From assembly GCA_937625935.1 (NCBI GenBank), contig OW569359.1:372001-436000 (forward strand): a stretch of DNA of 64,000 nt, written 5' to 3'. The position numbers were made by a program, and so were the translations under genes. Positions 9,668 through 19,911 of this stretch are shown in pieces (position 1 is the first letter of the stretch; each line of letters opens with the position of its first letter). The notes under the pieces were generated by a model that did not search any database, was not told the DNA's origin, and saw only the letters and a program-made list of their open reading frames with translations. This DNA is from Tetramitus jugosus (Eukaryota; Heterolobosea; Eutetramitea; Acrasida; Vahlkampfiidae).

Positions 9668-10801
9668 TTACTTCTTTTTCCTAGTTGAGTCATCATCAAG
9701 CCCTAAAGAATCTAGCAAATCTTGCCACATTTCAATCCGAAACACTGTAGCTGTTCTGCCGTCTTCTTCTGCTTCTTCACTTGTTGCTGAGTCCTCACTT
9801 GTAGTAGCTGTGGTAGTCGTAGTGGTGCTCTCTTGTGAATCTTCGTTGTCATCAATCTTGACACTCACATTCATACCATCCAAATGGAACCAATACGTCT
9901 GATCTGCACACTTCTTTCTCCGATGGACACTTCTGGGATCAAGGTACAGAATTTGTTCAATGGCCAACTTTGCCATTCTCCAGTCACTATAGAATTGAAG
10001 TCTATTGTCTCTCACAAGTTGTTTCAATTGTTCAGTGGCTTCCTCTGTGAACATAATGTGATCAATGGGCTTTACAGGTGACTGAGTAATCCATTCTGGG
10101 ACTCGCACAACGGCATCATTGGCAACTTGTTCTTTACCAGCTTCTTGATTCACAACCACGTCCATTTCTTCACTGTTCACAGATTGATTCAATGTCGATT
10201 GATTCAACAATTGACTGCTCTGCAATTGATAGGCATTGTCATAATCAGGTATAAATGGCTTGATATCCAGCACTGGTGTCCCATCAATCAAATCAATACC
10301 ACTCACATGCACAGTGCTAGTCTTTAAATCGACAGATTCTAGCTTGGCCAGTGTGAGACCAATGGGATTGGGTCTGTGGGGTGCTCTCGTCGCAAACACG
10401 CCCACTTTTCTCCCATTCAGCCTTGGTGGTGCAATTTTTGGCTTGACCATGCCTCTCTGCTCAAAATGAACACCATTGTCATGAAAGACATAAATGATCC
10501 ATACGTGAGAAAATTCTTGGAGACCAGTGAGTGAATGGTGAGTCGTTAGCTTTCCAAAACAATTTTCAGGAACGAGCTTTAGGAAGCCTTTGGAGTAGGG
10601 TGCGAGAGAGCCTTGACGTGGAGTGGCATTTTTGCGTGAAAAGACGGAGGAAAAGTAGGCAATGGGACGAAGAGAAATGGTGTTGTTGTTGTTAGTGTTG
10701 TTGTTAGTGTTGTTGTTGGTGGTTGATGATGGTGATGATGATGATTGTTGTTGATGATCATCATCATTGTTTGAGTCAGCTGTAGTAGTTGTGGATTGCA
10801 T
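9668..10801 (-). CDS. TRMO: TRMO-type tRNA (N6-threonylcarbamoyladenosine37-N6)-methyltransferase
   Basis: 377 residues from ATG 10801. After a Gln/Ser/Asn-rich leader of about 45 residues, the TrmO/YaeB (UPF0066) domain runs from about 46 to 210. It has LRPIAYFSSVFSRKNATPRQ, then LTGLQEFSHVWIIYVFHDN, then RKVGVFATRAPHRPNPIGLT and SGIDLIDGTPVLDIKPFIPDY. These are the family hallmarks: the R-x-P-x-R-P-N-P-I-G loop and the D-x-x-D-G-T-P-x-x-D-I-K-P-Y/F strand. The C-terminal part resembles the second domain of animal TRMO (YSDWRMAKLAIEQILYLDPR). The enzyme adds a methyl group to t6A at position 37 of certain tRNAs, using S-adenosylmethionine. Low-complexity Thr inserts are present near the C-terminus. 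Confidence 0.9.
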   Translation of the reverse strand: MQSTTTTADSNNDDDHQQQSSSSPSSTTNNNTNNNTNNNNTISLRPIAYFSSVFSRKNATPRQGSLAPYSKGFLKLVPENCFGKLTTHHSLTGLQEFSHVWIIYVFHDNGVHFEQRGMVKPKIAPPRLNGRKVGVFATRAPHRPNPIGLTLAKLESVDLKTSTVHVSGIDLIDGTPVLDIKPFIPDYDNAYQLQSSQLLNQSTLNQSVNSEEMDVVVNQEAGKEQVANDAVVRVPEWITQSPVKPIDHIMFTEEATEQLKQLVRDNRLQFYSDWRMAKLAIEQILYLDPRSVHRRKKCADQTYWFHLDGMNVSVKIDDNEDSQESTTTTTTATTSEDSATSEEAEEDGRTATVFRIEMWQDLLDSLGLDDDSTRKKK

Positions 10802-10864
10802 TTTTTGGCGGTGGAATAATTGAAATTGAAGTCTTCAAACAGAAGAATAGATACAATAGAAAAT

Positions 10865-12056
10865 TTACTGGTCGAATGCAATTGTTACATCTAACAAGTG
10901 TCTCTGTTGCAAGGTTTCATACAACTTGGCAGGCATCGAACTGTGTGTGATGGAAACTGAGTAGATATGCTCCTCTTTCTGGAGTGAGGCCAAGTAGAGC
11001 AAGAATTGGTTTCCATTGGAAGTATTGGGTTGAAATAATGAAGCAAAACCCAGTTCCATTTGAATATGGGAGTTAAGCACTGTCCAATGTAGAGTCGAAC
11101 AATCCAGGAAATAAAATATAACCTCCGCAGTGTCGCTTTGTTTCAATACAACAATTTTTGGTTCCGAACCTTTGATCAGGGCTACAATGGGTTGCTGTGA
11201 TTCTCTGGAGCACGCGGGCGCTTTTCCTGTTGCTCTAACTTCCTGCCAACTTTGCCTTTGTTTACTCAAGTCAAATGTCCAAATATCATCAAGAGTACCG
11301 CCCGAGCCACGTCCACCGTACAACAATAACTTTTGTTGACTTCTCAAGTGAACCAGAGTCGAGTTGGATCGAGAACTTGGCTGAGTGGTCGAATTAATTT
11401 TTCTCCAGGACTTTGATTGGATATCATATCGATGAAACTTATCAACATAGTTTGAGCGAACGGACAAGCCACCAAATGCAAACAAGCAAGGTCCCCCTTG
11501 ATAACTATCATCTGCATCCAATGGTTCTGTCATATCACAATACTCTAGACTCGGGTGTTCGACTCTTGGAGGATCTACTGCAACTTTTGAGGTCTTAACA
11601 ACATTCCACACTTTCCCCCAAGGATTAAATTGTTGTAGGCGATTCACTGGACAAGTATAACCAAATGTTTCTTCCGATCCTCCGTACCAATATACCCTCC
11701 CTCCATCAGAAACAATCGTCTGCTTTCCTCTGTGATATAAACAAACTTAAACATTATAGATAGATAGATCGGTGACAAACAATATTTGCGTTCCCTTACG
11801 TTGCAGTCATTATTTCGTCATTGCTTTTCAACGACTTCACCTCCTGCCACTTCATGTTCTCCATGTCCAATTCGTACAACAATGGTCCTCTCAATTCTGA
11901 GCAGAAGCCATGATATAAGAAATACCAGGAAGTCTCGCATTGATAAGCTAGGAGACAAGAATGGTCTAGCTCTCTCATTCTTGCTGGAGTCATTTTATTC
12001 CAGTTCTCCAAACAACATGTAATGTCCTCCAAAATCAAGGACTGTCCATTATTCAT
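10865..12056 (-). CDS. Kelch-repeat protein (two exons)
   Basis: Exon 1 is 11800-12056 and exon 2 is 10865-11729. The intron 11730-11799 (70 bp) is GTAAGG...CACAG, phase 2, giving 373 residues from ATG 12056. Several blades of a kelch beta-propeller are visible: VYWYGGSEET, CLFAFGGLSVRSNYVDKFHRY, and LLLYGGRGSGGTLDDIWTFDL with the double-Gly and spaced Tyr/Trp pattern. The N-terminus could be an F-box-like helix pair but is not clear. Kelch propellers are protein-binding platforms, and a ligand cannot be predicted. The downstream TRMO gene starts only 63 bp past the stop on the same strand. Confidence 0.75.
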
Positions 12057-12186
12057 GGCAGGGCAGGTCTTTGTTTTTCGTTGTTTTGGGTTCGTTTTCT
12101 TGGAGAGAAAGAGTTTGGGTACATATTTTTGAGTTCGTGTGGTGGAAAGTTGTCACTTTTACCAACATAATTGCTCAAGCAACACC

Positions 12187-12724
12187 TTACATGAATGTGC
12201 ATTTGTCTGATTTGATGGAATGTGCTTGCGTATTATTGGTTCGATATCGTCTCACTAGTTCAAAAAACACTTGATCAATATTCTCTGTCGTCAGTGCAGA
12301 GCACTCCATAAAACCCATTTTCCTGGATTTTGCCCTCCTGTGTCGATATCACTCTCTCCGAGTTCAAATCCAACTTGTTTCCCACTAGTAGAACCGATAG
12401 TTGACCATCATCGTCCACATCTCTCACGCGCAGAATCTCTTCCCACAAACGATCAATCTCCTCAAACGAGTCACGGTCAGTGATCGAGTATAGGAGCAAG
12501 AAACACTGTGCACTTCGTAAGGCCTGGTGAGTCATGGCTATATACTCACCTGGTTCATCAATATCGAGCGCAGTCACTACGCACAGGACTTGATCGACAA
12601 TGATGGACCTCCTCAGAGCATCTTCGTACTGTGGCACTAACGTGCGGTAAAAGAATTGGTGGGCACACGAGGTTTTGCCCACAATTGCTTTTCCCCAAAT
12701 GCCAACATGAAGTTCTTCAATCAT
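12187..12724 (-). CDS. Ras-like small GTPase, frameshifted near the G5 region
   Basis: ATG 12724 opens a Ras-like fold with a P-loop (GKAIVGKTS), a G3 region DEPG followed directly by EYIAM, and NKLD as G4. The continuous frame stops at 12275 with a tail unlike Ras. In the next frame, the sequence from about 12330 reads GFMECSAL, then IDQVFFELVRRYR, and ends at 12187 in KCTFM. That is a typical G5 (ECSA), final helix and CaaX box. One extra base in the AAAA run at 12328-12331 (plus strand TTTT) explains the break. With it ignored the protein is about 178 residues, normal for the family. Compared with Ras, two residues are missing after DxxG, including the Gln61 position. The break may be a sequencing error or a decayed gene. 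Confidence 0.75.
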
Positions 12725-12817
12725 TCAGAGTAACCAGGTGCTGTAATACTTTTTTTGGATGTCTGGTTTTTGGTTTTGACTTCTGGGGAACGGAGTTGTT
12801 GTCGTGTTCGTATGTAT

Positions 12818-13396
12818 TTATTGCACGGAGCACTTGTTCGATCTCGTGTTGTGAGGTTTCAGGGCGCGAGCGATGGCTCGGTGTTGTCTGACGAGAGAGT
12901 AGTAACTCTCTTCAATGTTAATTCTTGTCTTGGCAGAGCTCTCCATGTACTGCATTCCTCTTTCTCTACAAAACTTGTTAATCTCTTGCGCTGATACAGC
13001 TCTATTGGACTCCATGTCAATCTTGGTGCCAACGACAATCATGGGCACCTGGTCAACAACATCACCCCGCAAGCGCAGAATATCATCCCAATACGTATCA
13101 AGCGTTTGAAACGATTCATGGTTATTGATTGCAAACATGAGCATGAAGCAGTGTGCATTTTGAATGGCTTGCTCTTTCATCGCCAGATACTCATCTGAAT
13201 CTAAATCGACGAGAATGTCACTCTCCACTAAACAAGCCTCGTTATCCACAACACACTGCTTTCTCTGAGGATCAAAGTCACCAAGTGCAGGGTCATAGCC
13301 ACAATCTCTAAACACATGCTGAACGAATTGAAGCTGATGAGCCACTTTTCCAACATCTGGAAAGCCCACGAGTAACACACGGATATCACTTGACAT
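12818..13396 (-). CDS. Divergent Ras-like protein with CaaX end
   Basis: 192 residues from ATG 13396 on the same strand as the preceding Ras-like gene, 93 bp upstream of it, and clearly a paralogue (YWDDILRLRG against LWEEILRVRD). The P-loop is GFPDVGKVA, without the usual Ser/Thr after GK. The G3 region reads VDLDSDEYLAM, with no Gly of DxxG and no Gln61 position. G4 is GTKID rather than NKxD, and G5 is ESSAK. The C-terminus NKCSVQ is a CaaX box for farnesylation, preceded by basic residues, so membrane attachment is likely. Mg and nucleotide binding look weakened, so it may be a pseudo-GTPase. The frame and Ras ancestry are clear. Confidence 0.78.
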   Translation of the reverse strand: MSSDIRVLLVGFPDVGKVAHQLQFVQHVFRDCGYDPALGDFDPQRKQCVVDNEACLVESDILVDLDSDEYLAMKEQAIQNAHCFMLMFAINNHESFQTLDTYWDDILRLRGDVVDQVPMIVVGTKIDMESNRAVSAQEINKFCRERGMQYMESSAKTRINIEESYYSLVRQHRAIARALKPHNTRSNKCSVQ

Positions 13397-13558
13397 GTTC
13401 CGTTCACTTCCTTGGTTTTCTTCGACAGTAGGATAATTACCATTCTCCGCTATTCGTCATCCGACTTCCCCTGAGATAAAAAATCTGCGTGTTCCGCCGC
13501 TGGTTCAAGCGACCATCATCCTTTTTTTCTGAAAACCGAACACATTCCATTGATCATC

Positions 13559-14332
13559 ATGTCCAGCTCTAGAATTGGTTTATTGTTGCTGTGTTGCTTC
13601 CTCTTTGTTGCTTGTGCCTCTGTTTGTGCCTTGAATGCTAGATTTGTGCCTCAAAAGTACTTGTTGGCAGCTGCTGGTCACGTAAAGCCAAATGTGATGC
13701 GTATCATGAAACAGCACGCACGTTTGCATCATTTGGGTGATGATGCTGCTCAACAACAACTTGTTGCTCGTCGTCGTTTCCAATCAATGAACCCAACATT
13801 GATTCAAGAAGCACAACGAAGAAGAAGAAAATTCTTGTTGTTGTCGAAGCAAAAGCAAGCTACAAAGGAGTTGTTGAACAAGTCTGTGAATCAAGTGTTG
13901 AGAGAAGCAAAATTACTCACAAAAAAATTGAACAAGGCTGTTGCCGCCAAAAAACAACAGCTACAGCAACCAGAAGATGAAAAGCTTAGCGACAGTAATC
14001 GCTTGTTTGCCGATAGAATTTTGCCATTTGAGCCAAGACAAGTTGAACAAGAGGAAGTAGAATCCAGAAGTGATCAAAGAATCTTGTCAGACAACATTGA
14101 CTGGGTTGACAATGGAGAAGACCAAGACAGCTCTGTTTTGTCCATGAACGATGCTCCAATCACAACAAAGGCTGATCAAGAAGATGCTCAGTCTGATTCT
14201 GATTTGTTGATTATGACCAATGGTTGTTCAATGTGCAAGATCAAGTGCAACGCAGATGCAAGTGTTGGAAGATGCTTGAGTGCTTGTGCTGCTTCTGCCG
14301 CTTGCAAGTTCCAGGATAATGTCGCTTTCTAA
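13559..14332 (+). CDS. Secreted protein with Cys-rich C-terminus
   Basis: 257 residues from ATG 13559. The N-terminus is a signal peptide (basic start, then LLLLCCFLFVACASVCA). The middle is basic and Gln/Lys/Leu-rich (RRRRKFLLLSKQKQATKE), then acidic. The last 40 residues hold six cysteines in CSMCKIKC, then RCLSACAASAAC, probably a small disulfide knot. It may be processed from a proprotein: alternating basic and acidic segments around a small Cys domain suggest a propeptide. No family recognised. The gene converges with the GARP factor gene. Confidence 0.65.
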   Translation: MSSSRIGLLLLCCFLFVACASVCALNARFVPQKYLLAAAGHVKPNVMRIMKQHARLHHLGDDAAQQQLVARRRFQSMNPTLIQEAQRRRRKFLLLSKQKQATKELLNKSVNQVLREAKLLTKKLNKAVAAKKQQLQQPEDEKLSDSNRLFADRILPFEPRQVEQEEVESRSDQRILSDNIDWVDNGEDQDSSVLSMNDAPITTKADQEDAQSDSDLLIMTNGCSMCKIKCNADASVGRCLSACAASAACKFQDNVAF

Positions 14333-14418
14333 TGAATCATTCATAACATTGTAATTTTAACAATCCATATTTTTTATGTTACAATTAAGTTTTTTATTAT
14401 GTATAAATTATGAGTGTG

Positions 14419-17109
14419 TTACATTAGGTTTCTGTTGGCTGTACTGTTGGTGTTGGAGGGGAAAGCGGTAGGGAACAAACTATATGCACCCATGTTATAT
14501 GTCTGATGATCTCCCGTGTTCATTGAATGAACAGTTTCTTGACTAGGGTAGTATGCGGCTTGAGCTTGATTCATGTCCATCTTTCCGCCCATTGTAGGAC
14601 TTTGATTTTGTTGTTGTTGTTGTTGCTGTACATTGGCCATCATTGCATTCGATGATTGGCCACTTTGGAAGGTAGATTGTGGATATTCTTGATGATACCA
14701 GCCTGATGGCGCTACACCAGGGGCTGTTTGCTTAAGTTGAATCCTGGTTGTTCCTGGTGTTAATGGAGTGAGAGCATCTTGACTGGTTGTCTGTCTTGAT
14801 GTTCCACTGCTCGTATTACTACTGTTGCTAATGTATGGTGCACTTGCGATGGTCCATGCTCCTGGCATTGCATAGTTAGCAGAGGCCGGACTTGGTCCCA
14901 TTTGACCCATGACATCTAAGCCAGGTGCTGCTGCCATTGGATTATTGACAGCAGAGTTGTTGATCTTCATGCCACCAAAGATACCCATCTTGAATCCCAT
15001 TAACAAGAGTCGATAGTCATCAGGATTTCTAATGTAGGCATGAGAGTCTTCCAACATGTGTCTAATGTCAGCATCCTCCTTTGCCATGTAGTTCATGATC
15101 TGAACATAGCCATCATATGTTCCATCATCACCTGACAAGATTGTCTGTTGAAGCAATGGTGGAAGTATACCAGAGGGAACTGTGGATGTGCTCGTACCAC
15201 CCATAACACTTGATCTTCCCGCATCAGGGGCAGATGATACATTGGGCATACTTTGAGCACCCATCATATTGGGAAGACCAAACAAATTGGTGGTATCAGT
15301 GGTGACACTCGTTGGCACTGCTTGGCCAATGTTGGATTGTTGTTGGACCTTCTTGCCTGTAATCGCTGAACTAGGAGTAGTGGCAGATGCACTACCACTT
15401 GAGCTCTTGTTGACACCAATGCTCGCAAAGGCAGATCCAACGGCAATAGGCTCGCCACCAGTAGCCGAAGCTGGTTTCTTGTTTTTCATTTGTTCAGAGT
15501 TGATACCTGAGAGTGAAGCATTGGCGATTGAACGATCACTTGGTACAGTGGCACTCGATGTTGAAATGTTGGATGAGGAGGAGATATTCGTGGATGGAGT
15601 GGCAGAGGTTAAGGAGCTGGACGAGGAGGGCATGTTTGGTTGCTGTGAGCCATACTGTTTCTTGATTTGGAGTCTGTACTTCTGTAGGTGACTCTTGATA
15701 TGCTCCGTTGTAAGATAGGGAACATTCATGTATTGGTGGATGGTCTTGGGAGCGGCATTGTTCACTCCCAAGTGATGCACAGCCTCGATAAACATGTTGT
15801 GAAGCTCTGGAGTCCACGTAAGACGCTTCTTCTTGGAGTCTGCCTTGCTCTTCTTTCCTCCACTCTCCATGTCTTCCAAGGTTGGAGTACTGCTCAGTGC
15901 ATTCTGTTGTTTCTTTGCCATAGTAGCAGGACTCATCGATCGTCGACCAGAGGAATCTTGTCCATCATCAGGCATTTTCAAGTTGGCAGGAGGTGGAGGA
16001 GGAATACCAATTGTCGCACCACCCATGATTGGTGCTGCCAAACCAGTAGCCGTTGGAGTTGAAGTTGCCGATGAAGTGGCCATTGCATCGCGCGGAACCG
16101 AGTCAAGCGACGCAGTCGATGATGACGCATTGAGATTGGATTCTGTCAAGTTTGGATGATTGAAGGAGCTCAAGGAAGGAAAATCACCCAACAGTGAAAG
16201 TGAAAGCTTTGGTCTCTTTGCAAACAAAAAGTCATCTTCATCGTCAGTCATCATTGACATGGACATACCGGTGGAGTCTGTGCTAAAGGACCTCATTCTC
16301 TTAATACCGTGAGGTGCACTGTCCGATGGTCCAAGAATCGACTGACCCATCATTTGTTGTTGTTGGTCTTGGTTGTGTTGACTGTCTCCCACTGCACCTG
16401 TAGAGTTAGCAGAGTCCTTTGAAGAGCTTGAGGAAGAAGTGGCTTGTTCACCTGAAACGTTGGGAGACGAAGGTCTTGAGGAGGGACCAGTGAGACCTAC
16501 GAGGTCACTGCTCGATAGCTCTGAAATACTGGACAAGTGATCATCCCAATTGTGATGATGATCGTCATCATGATGAAAGTCTGGTAGTTTGTGGTCTTCT
16601 TGGCCTTGCTGCATTTGTTGCTCTTGCTGCTGCTGCTGCTGCTGTTGTTGTTGCTCTTGTGGAGTCAAGTCTTTGGAAACTTTGGAAGCAATTTCTTCAT
16701 CTTGAGGATAATGATTCAAATCGAGCTCGTGCACTGGATGTCTATCTTTCTCATCATGGTGGTGATCGTCGTGATGGTGAAACATCATCATGTGATCATC
16801 GTGGTGGTGATCATGGGAGTGAGCGTGGGAAAACAAGTGATCTATAGGATCATGGTGATGATGAGCATGTGACTGCAGGCTTATGTCATTGGAGTGCATC
16901 GTATGATGGTTGTGTTGGTCATGGTCGTTGTTGTTGTTGTCAGTTGGAAGTGAACGTGCTGCGGTTGAGCTCTTACTTCCTACCTGGCTGCCTGTCTCGT
17001 TGTAATCAATATTCCTATCCACATTGTTGCTATTGCTGCCGCTGGTCAACTGATTCATCTCTTCTTCAGTCATATTGACTGACTTGTCCATATCTTCGTT
17101 GGTGTCCAT
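14419..17109 (-). CDS. GARP/G2-like Myb-type transcription factor
   Basis: 896 residues from ATG 17109. A single Myb-related helix-turn-helix at about residues 427-487 carries RLTWTPELHNMFIEAVHHLG, then NAAPKTIHQYMNV, then TTEHIKSHLQKYR. The Trp-x-Pro-Glu-Leu-His start and SHLQKYR end define the plant-type GARP family (GOLDEN2, type-B ARR, PHR1). No receiver domain is present. The flanks are His/Asp, Gln and Ser/Thr low-complexity sequence; the His- and Asp-rich N-terminal part (DHHHDDH type) might bind metal. GARP factors are nuclear DNA-binding regulators. Targets cannot be inferred. Confidence 0.85.
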   Translation of the reverse strand: MDTNEDMDKSVNMTEEEMNQLTSGSNSNNVDRNIDYNETGSQVGSKSSTAARSLPTDNNNNDHDQHNHHTMHSNDISLQSHAHHHHDPIDHLFSHAHSHDHHHDDHMMMFHHHDDHHHDEKDRHPVHELDLNHYPQDEEIASKVSKDLTPQEQQQQQQQQQQEQQMQQGQEDHKLPDFHHDDDHHHNWDDHLSSISELSSSDLVGLTGPSSRPSSPNVSGEQATSSSSSSKDSANSTGAVGDSQHNQDQQQQMMGQSILGPSDSAPHGIKRMRSFSTDSTGMSMSMMTDDEDDFLFAKRPKLSLSLLGDFPSLSSFNHPNLTESNLNASSSTASLDSVPRDAMATSSATSTPTATGLAAPIMGGATIGIPPPPPANLKMPDDGQDSSGRRSMSPATMAKKQQNALSSTPTLEDMESGGKKSKADSKKKRLTWTPELHNMFIEAVHHLGVNNAAPKTIHQYMNVPYLTTEHIKSHLQKYRLQIKKQYGSQQPNMPSSSSSLTSATPSTNISSSSNISTSSATVPSDRSIANASLSGINSEQMKNKKPASATGGEPIAVGSAFASIGVNKSSSGSASATTPSSAITGKKVQQQSNIGQAVPTSVTTDTTNLFGLPNMMGAQSMPNVSSAPDAGRSSVMGGTSTSTVPSGILPPLLQQTILSGDDGTYDGYVQIMNYMAKEDADIRHMLEDSHAYIRNPDDYRLLLMGFKMGIFGGMKINNSAVNNPMAAAPGLDVMGQMGPSPASANYAMPGAWTIASAPYISNSSNTSSGTSRQTTSQDALTPLTPGTTRIQLKQTAPGVAPSGWYHQEYPQSTFQSGQSSNAMMANVQQQQQQQNQSPTMGGKMDMNQAQAAYYPSQETVHSMNTGDHQTYNMGAYSLFPTAFPSNTNSTANRNLM

Positions 17110-17658
17110 TGTGTCTACACGCGTTGAGTATTGGTTGATTGTATCCGTTTTTGTGAAATCGTTATGTTTCTGATCGTTGAAAAATTTTCTCGATTAATCA
17201 ACTAACCACAGTTGCTATGAACAGAGTTGTAAAGGAAAGATTTACAGTAAGTGTGTTGAATGGAAGGAGTTGACTGAGAGTGGTGTGAGTGATTCGATTC
17301 CAGGTCTCGTAGTAATGATCGTTTGGATACGCTTCAACGAAAGGTTCAGGTTGGTTTCTTTTTGAATGATAAGGAATATTCGTCTACTTGAATAAGTTGC
17401 GGTTGAAAGTTGCGTCTCGCAGCAAGTCATGAGTTGGATCTGAGCCGAAGCCTTCGCGTTTCGGCTTATTCCCTTTGGACCAAGAATACCAGGTTGGCCT
17501 CTTTGTTTTATATTTATATCGGTTGTAAGGGAGAGGAGATTTTTCTGCGTGTATCCTCCGAATACAGAGCAAAAAAATAGAGTGTTCAGTTTGGTTGAGG
17601 ATGTCTGAAAGGGGCACCAATACCAGTTTAGTGGAGTGTGAGTAGGTTAATTGTTCCT
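17110..17658. other. Intergenic, no gene seen
   Basis: 549 bases between the GARP gene start and the end of the anoctamin-like gene. Two short minus-strand frames (17242-17430 and 17384-17671) have no recognisable protein. No tRNA or repeat seen. Confidence 0.45.
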
Positions 17659-19826
17659 TCAAATGTTCCATCTACGAAGAGCATTGGGGATGTGACCTGT
17701 GTGCGAGACTCTATCAAATATCTTACAAGGCTCACAAGCCTCAATGCTCTTGGAGTGATTGCACCAAAAGTAGCCGGCTAAGCTGTATGCACTTCCACCA
17801 CTGATATGAATAGAAAGATTGAAATTGTTAACTATAGTTCGACATGTACACAAAAGTGTGTCGCTTACCCCCAGTTGAGCAAAGCCAAGAGAGCTGAGAA
17901 AAGAAGGAAGAATGACACAACAGACTTGATGCTTCCTGTAGTACGAGGTGGCTTCTTGCAAATCTTGAGTAGTCTGATCTTGTCCAGATAGAGCTCTACG
18001 ATACTGGCAATGGCTCCTACAAATGGCATCATGGGGAAGGCAGGCATTCCGCAATACACGACATATTGTCTATATATGAGTTCAAGATACTCCTCTGCTA
18101 CATCAAATTCTGGTCTTTTTTCATCGTCAGATTTGTCGCCCTTCCTCTTCAACTTGAACAGAATAAGAGGCAAGAAGAATTCAATTCCATTGAAGACGAC
18201 CAAGTCGAGCAAAATCTGAATCAAGTACTGATTGCCCAATACCGTTAAGATACATGGAGTAGCAAAAAACCCCTTGGCAAAACCCATGATGAACACACTA
18301 ATCAATTTAAAGAAAAGGAGTTTGAAGGTGTTATGTGCTCTGAATGTAGACCACGTTCTATGCTTCTCGAATCTAGTTAATTTGGAGCACAGTAACCCCC
18401 AGAGATAATTTGTGACACCAATAATTGCCGATATTCCAAACGAAATAGGTGTTAGAATCAACTGATTCGAAGATATGACATCTTTCTCTGATGTGGCAAC
18501 ACCAATTACTTTGTAGATGGCAGTGAAATTTTGAAGAAATGTCAAACCAGCAACAACTACTAGCTGTACCAGAAGCAATAAGAGAAAGATACTATAGCTC
18601 CCCGCAAAGCGCCATACTCTGTTGATCTTTCCAATTGCTAAGTTCTCCTCAATTGCATCTGCCTCCTCAGTTGCAAATGCTTCTTCATGGTCAAATAGTT
18701 CTCTCTTCTTGAAACTCCAATGTGTTTTTAACCAATAGAAAGGCCCGTAAAGGAAACTGAAAAGAATTGCAGCAATATTTGTTCCTCTCCAGATCCATAC
18801 TAATTTAGAAGAGTAATTCGAGGCGTACAAAATTTCAGTGAGAATTCCAAACGACAAGTTGCTAAGTTCCGAAAGAATCATGTCCAAGTCATAACCAATG
18901 TAGGCAAAAAAATTTCCTGATTGAAGGAGCATCAGGATTGCATTGACCACCACTAATGACTTTGCAAAATCAAAATACAACCTGATTCCTAAGCCATAAT
19001 GCTCTTCAATCTCATCCCACTTTGCAAAAATACTTAATCGTTCTCTTGCTTTCGCATGTTCCTCTTCTGCTTTCTCGTCGTCTTCTTTGACCAGAAAGGG
19101 CTGTCCCTTTGCTGTTCGGCATACTTTGTATCCTGGAGGTATAACTGTGTGACCTGCGTGTTTAAAGAAAGGATTCAAACCCATTGCCCCACTGACCCAA
19201 AATCCATTTTCTTGAATCCTTTGCGAAGCGAGCATCATGTGTGGATCCTCATAGTGAGGAGGTTGAATAGTATACAGTTGTTCAGGATCAATATCTGGGG
19301 ATGATAGATGATTTCTAGAATTTACAACATGAGAGTAAACATTAGAATTCTGAGTTGGATTTGGTGTCTCTGTCGAGAAAGGCAAGGTAGTTGAATCGAT
19401 AGTGTTAGGGTTCACCACTGTCGATGAGTTCTCATATCCTTGAGCAGAAAACGATATTTCCCCAATAGTAGTGTTCTTCAGTTCGAAGGCACCACTCTTT
19501 ACTCTAGGGTACAGTTGAGTGTAGCGAGGAAGTGCCTCATCTTTAACGAGTGATGAATCGTCTGGTTCATCCATGGTTATCTTCCTCTTCTTCCCCATGA
19601 TCTCAATAGTACAGTTCCTCTGACCTGAGATCAAGATTGGTTTAGCAACTGAGCGAGTATGTGACGTGCTTGGAACAATGTTGGATGTTTGAAATACGTA
19701 AAGAAAGAATAAGAGGATGATGGACAAAAGAACAATGGTCGGAGTCTCAACTGTAAAGTGTAGTCGATTGCTCCGACATTCGTTCAAACCCCAAAAGGAA
19801 ATTGTGCAGACCAAACCAAGTTTCAT
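17659..19826 (-). CDS. Anoctamin/TMC-superfamily-like polytopic membrane protein (two exons)
   Basis: Exon 1 is 17869-19826 and exon 2 is 17659-17800. The intron 17801-17868 (68 bp) is GTAAGC...ATCAG, phase 2, giving 699 residues. Residues 25-50 are hydrophobic, then a soluble N-terminal domain of about 200 residues. About eight membrane segments begin near residue 280 with HYGLGIRLYFDFAKSLVVVN. The part EYLELIYRQYVVYCGMPAFP, then VGAIASIVELYLDKIRLL, resembles the conserved late-membrane region of anoctamins (calcium-activated channels and scramblases). The first membrane segment with its LYFDFAK start also recalls related protist channels. An acidic EEAFATEEADAIEEN stretch lies between early segments. 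Assignment within the superfamily is uncertain. Confidence 0.55.
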
Positions 19827-19911
19827 CGAGTCGAGGGACTAAGGAATTGACGTTGTTACTCCATATTCTTCTACGAACTGTTTTGTTGAGCTGTTTTATT
19901 GTGTTAGCAAA

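Noticed and set aside
16591-17078. Several plus-strand frames opposite the GARP gene, rich in Leu, His and Val
   Set aside because: They are complements of Gln, His and Asp codon runs in the real gene.
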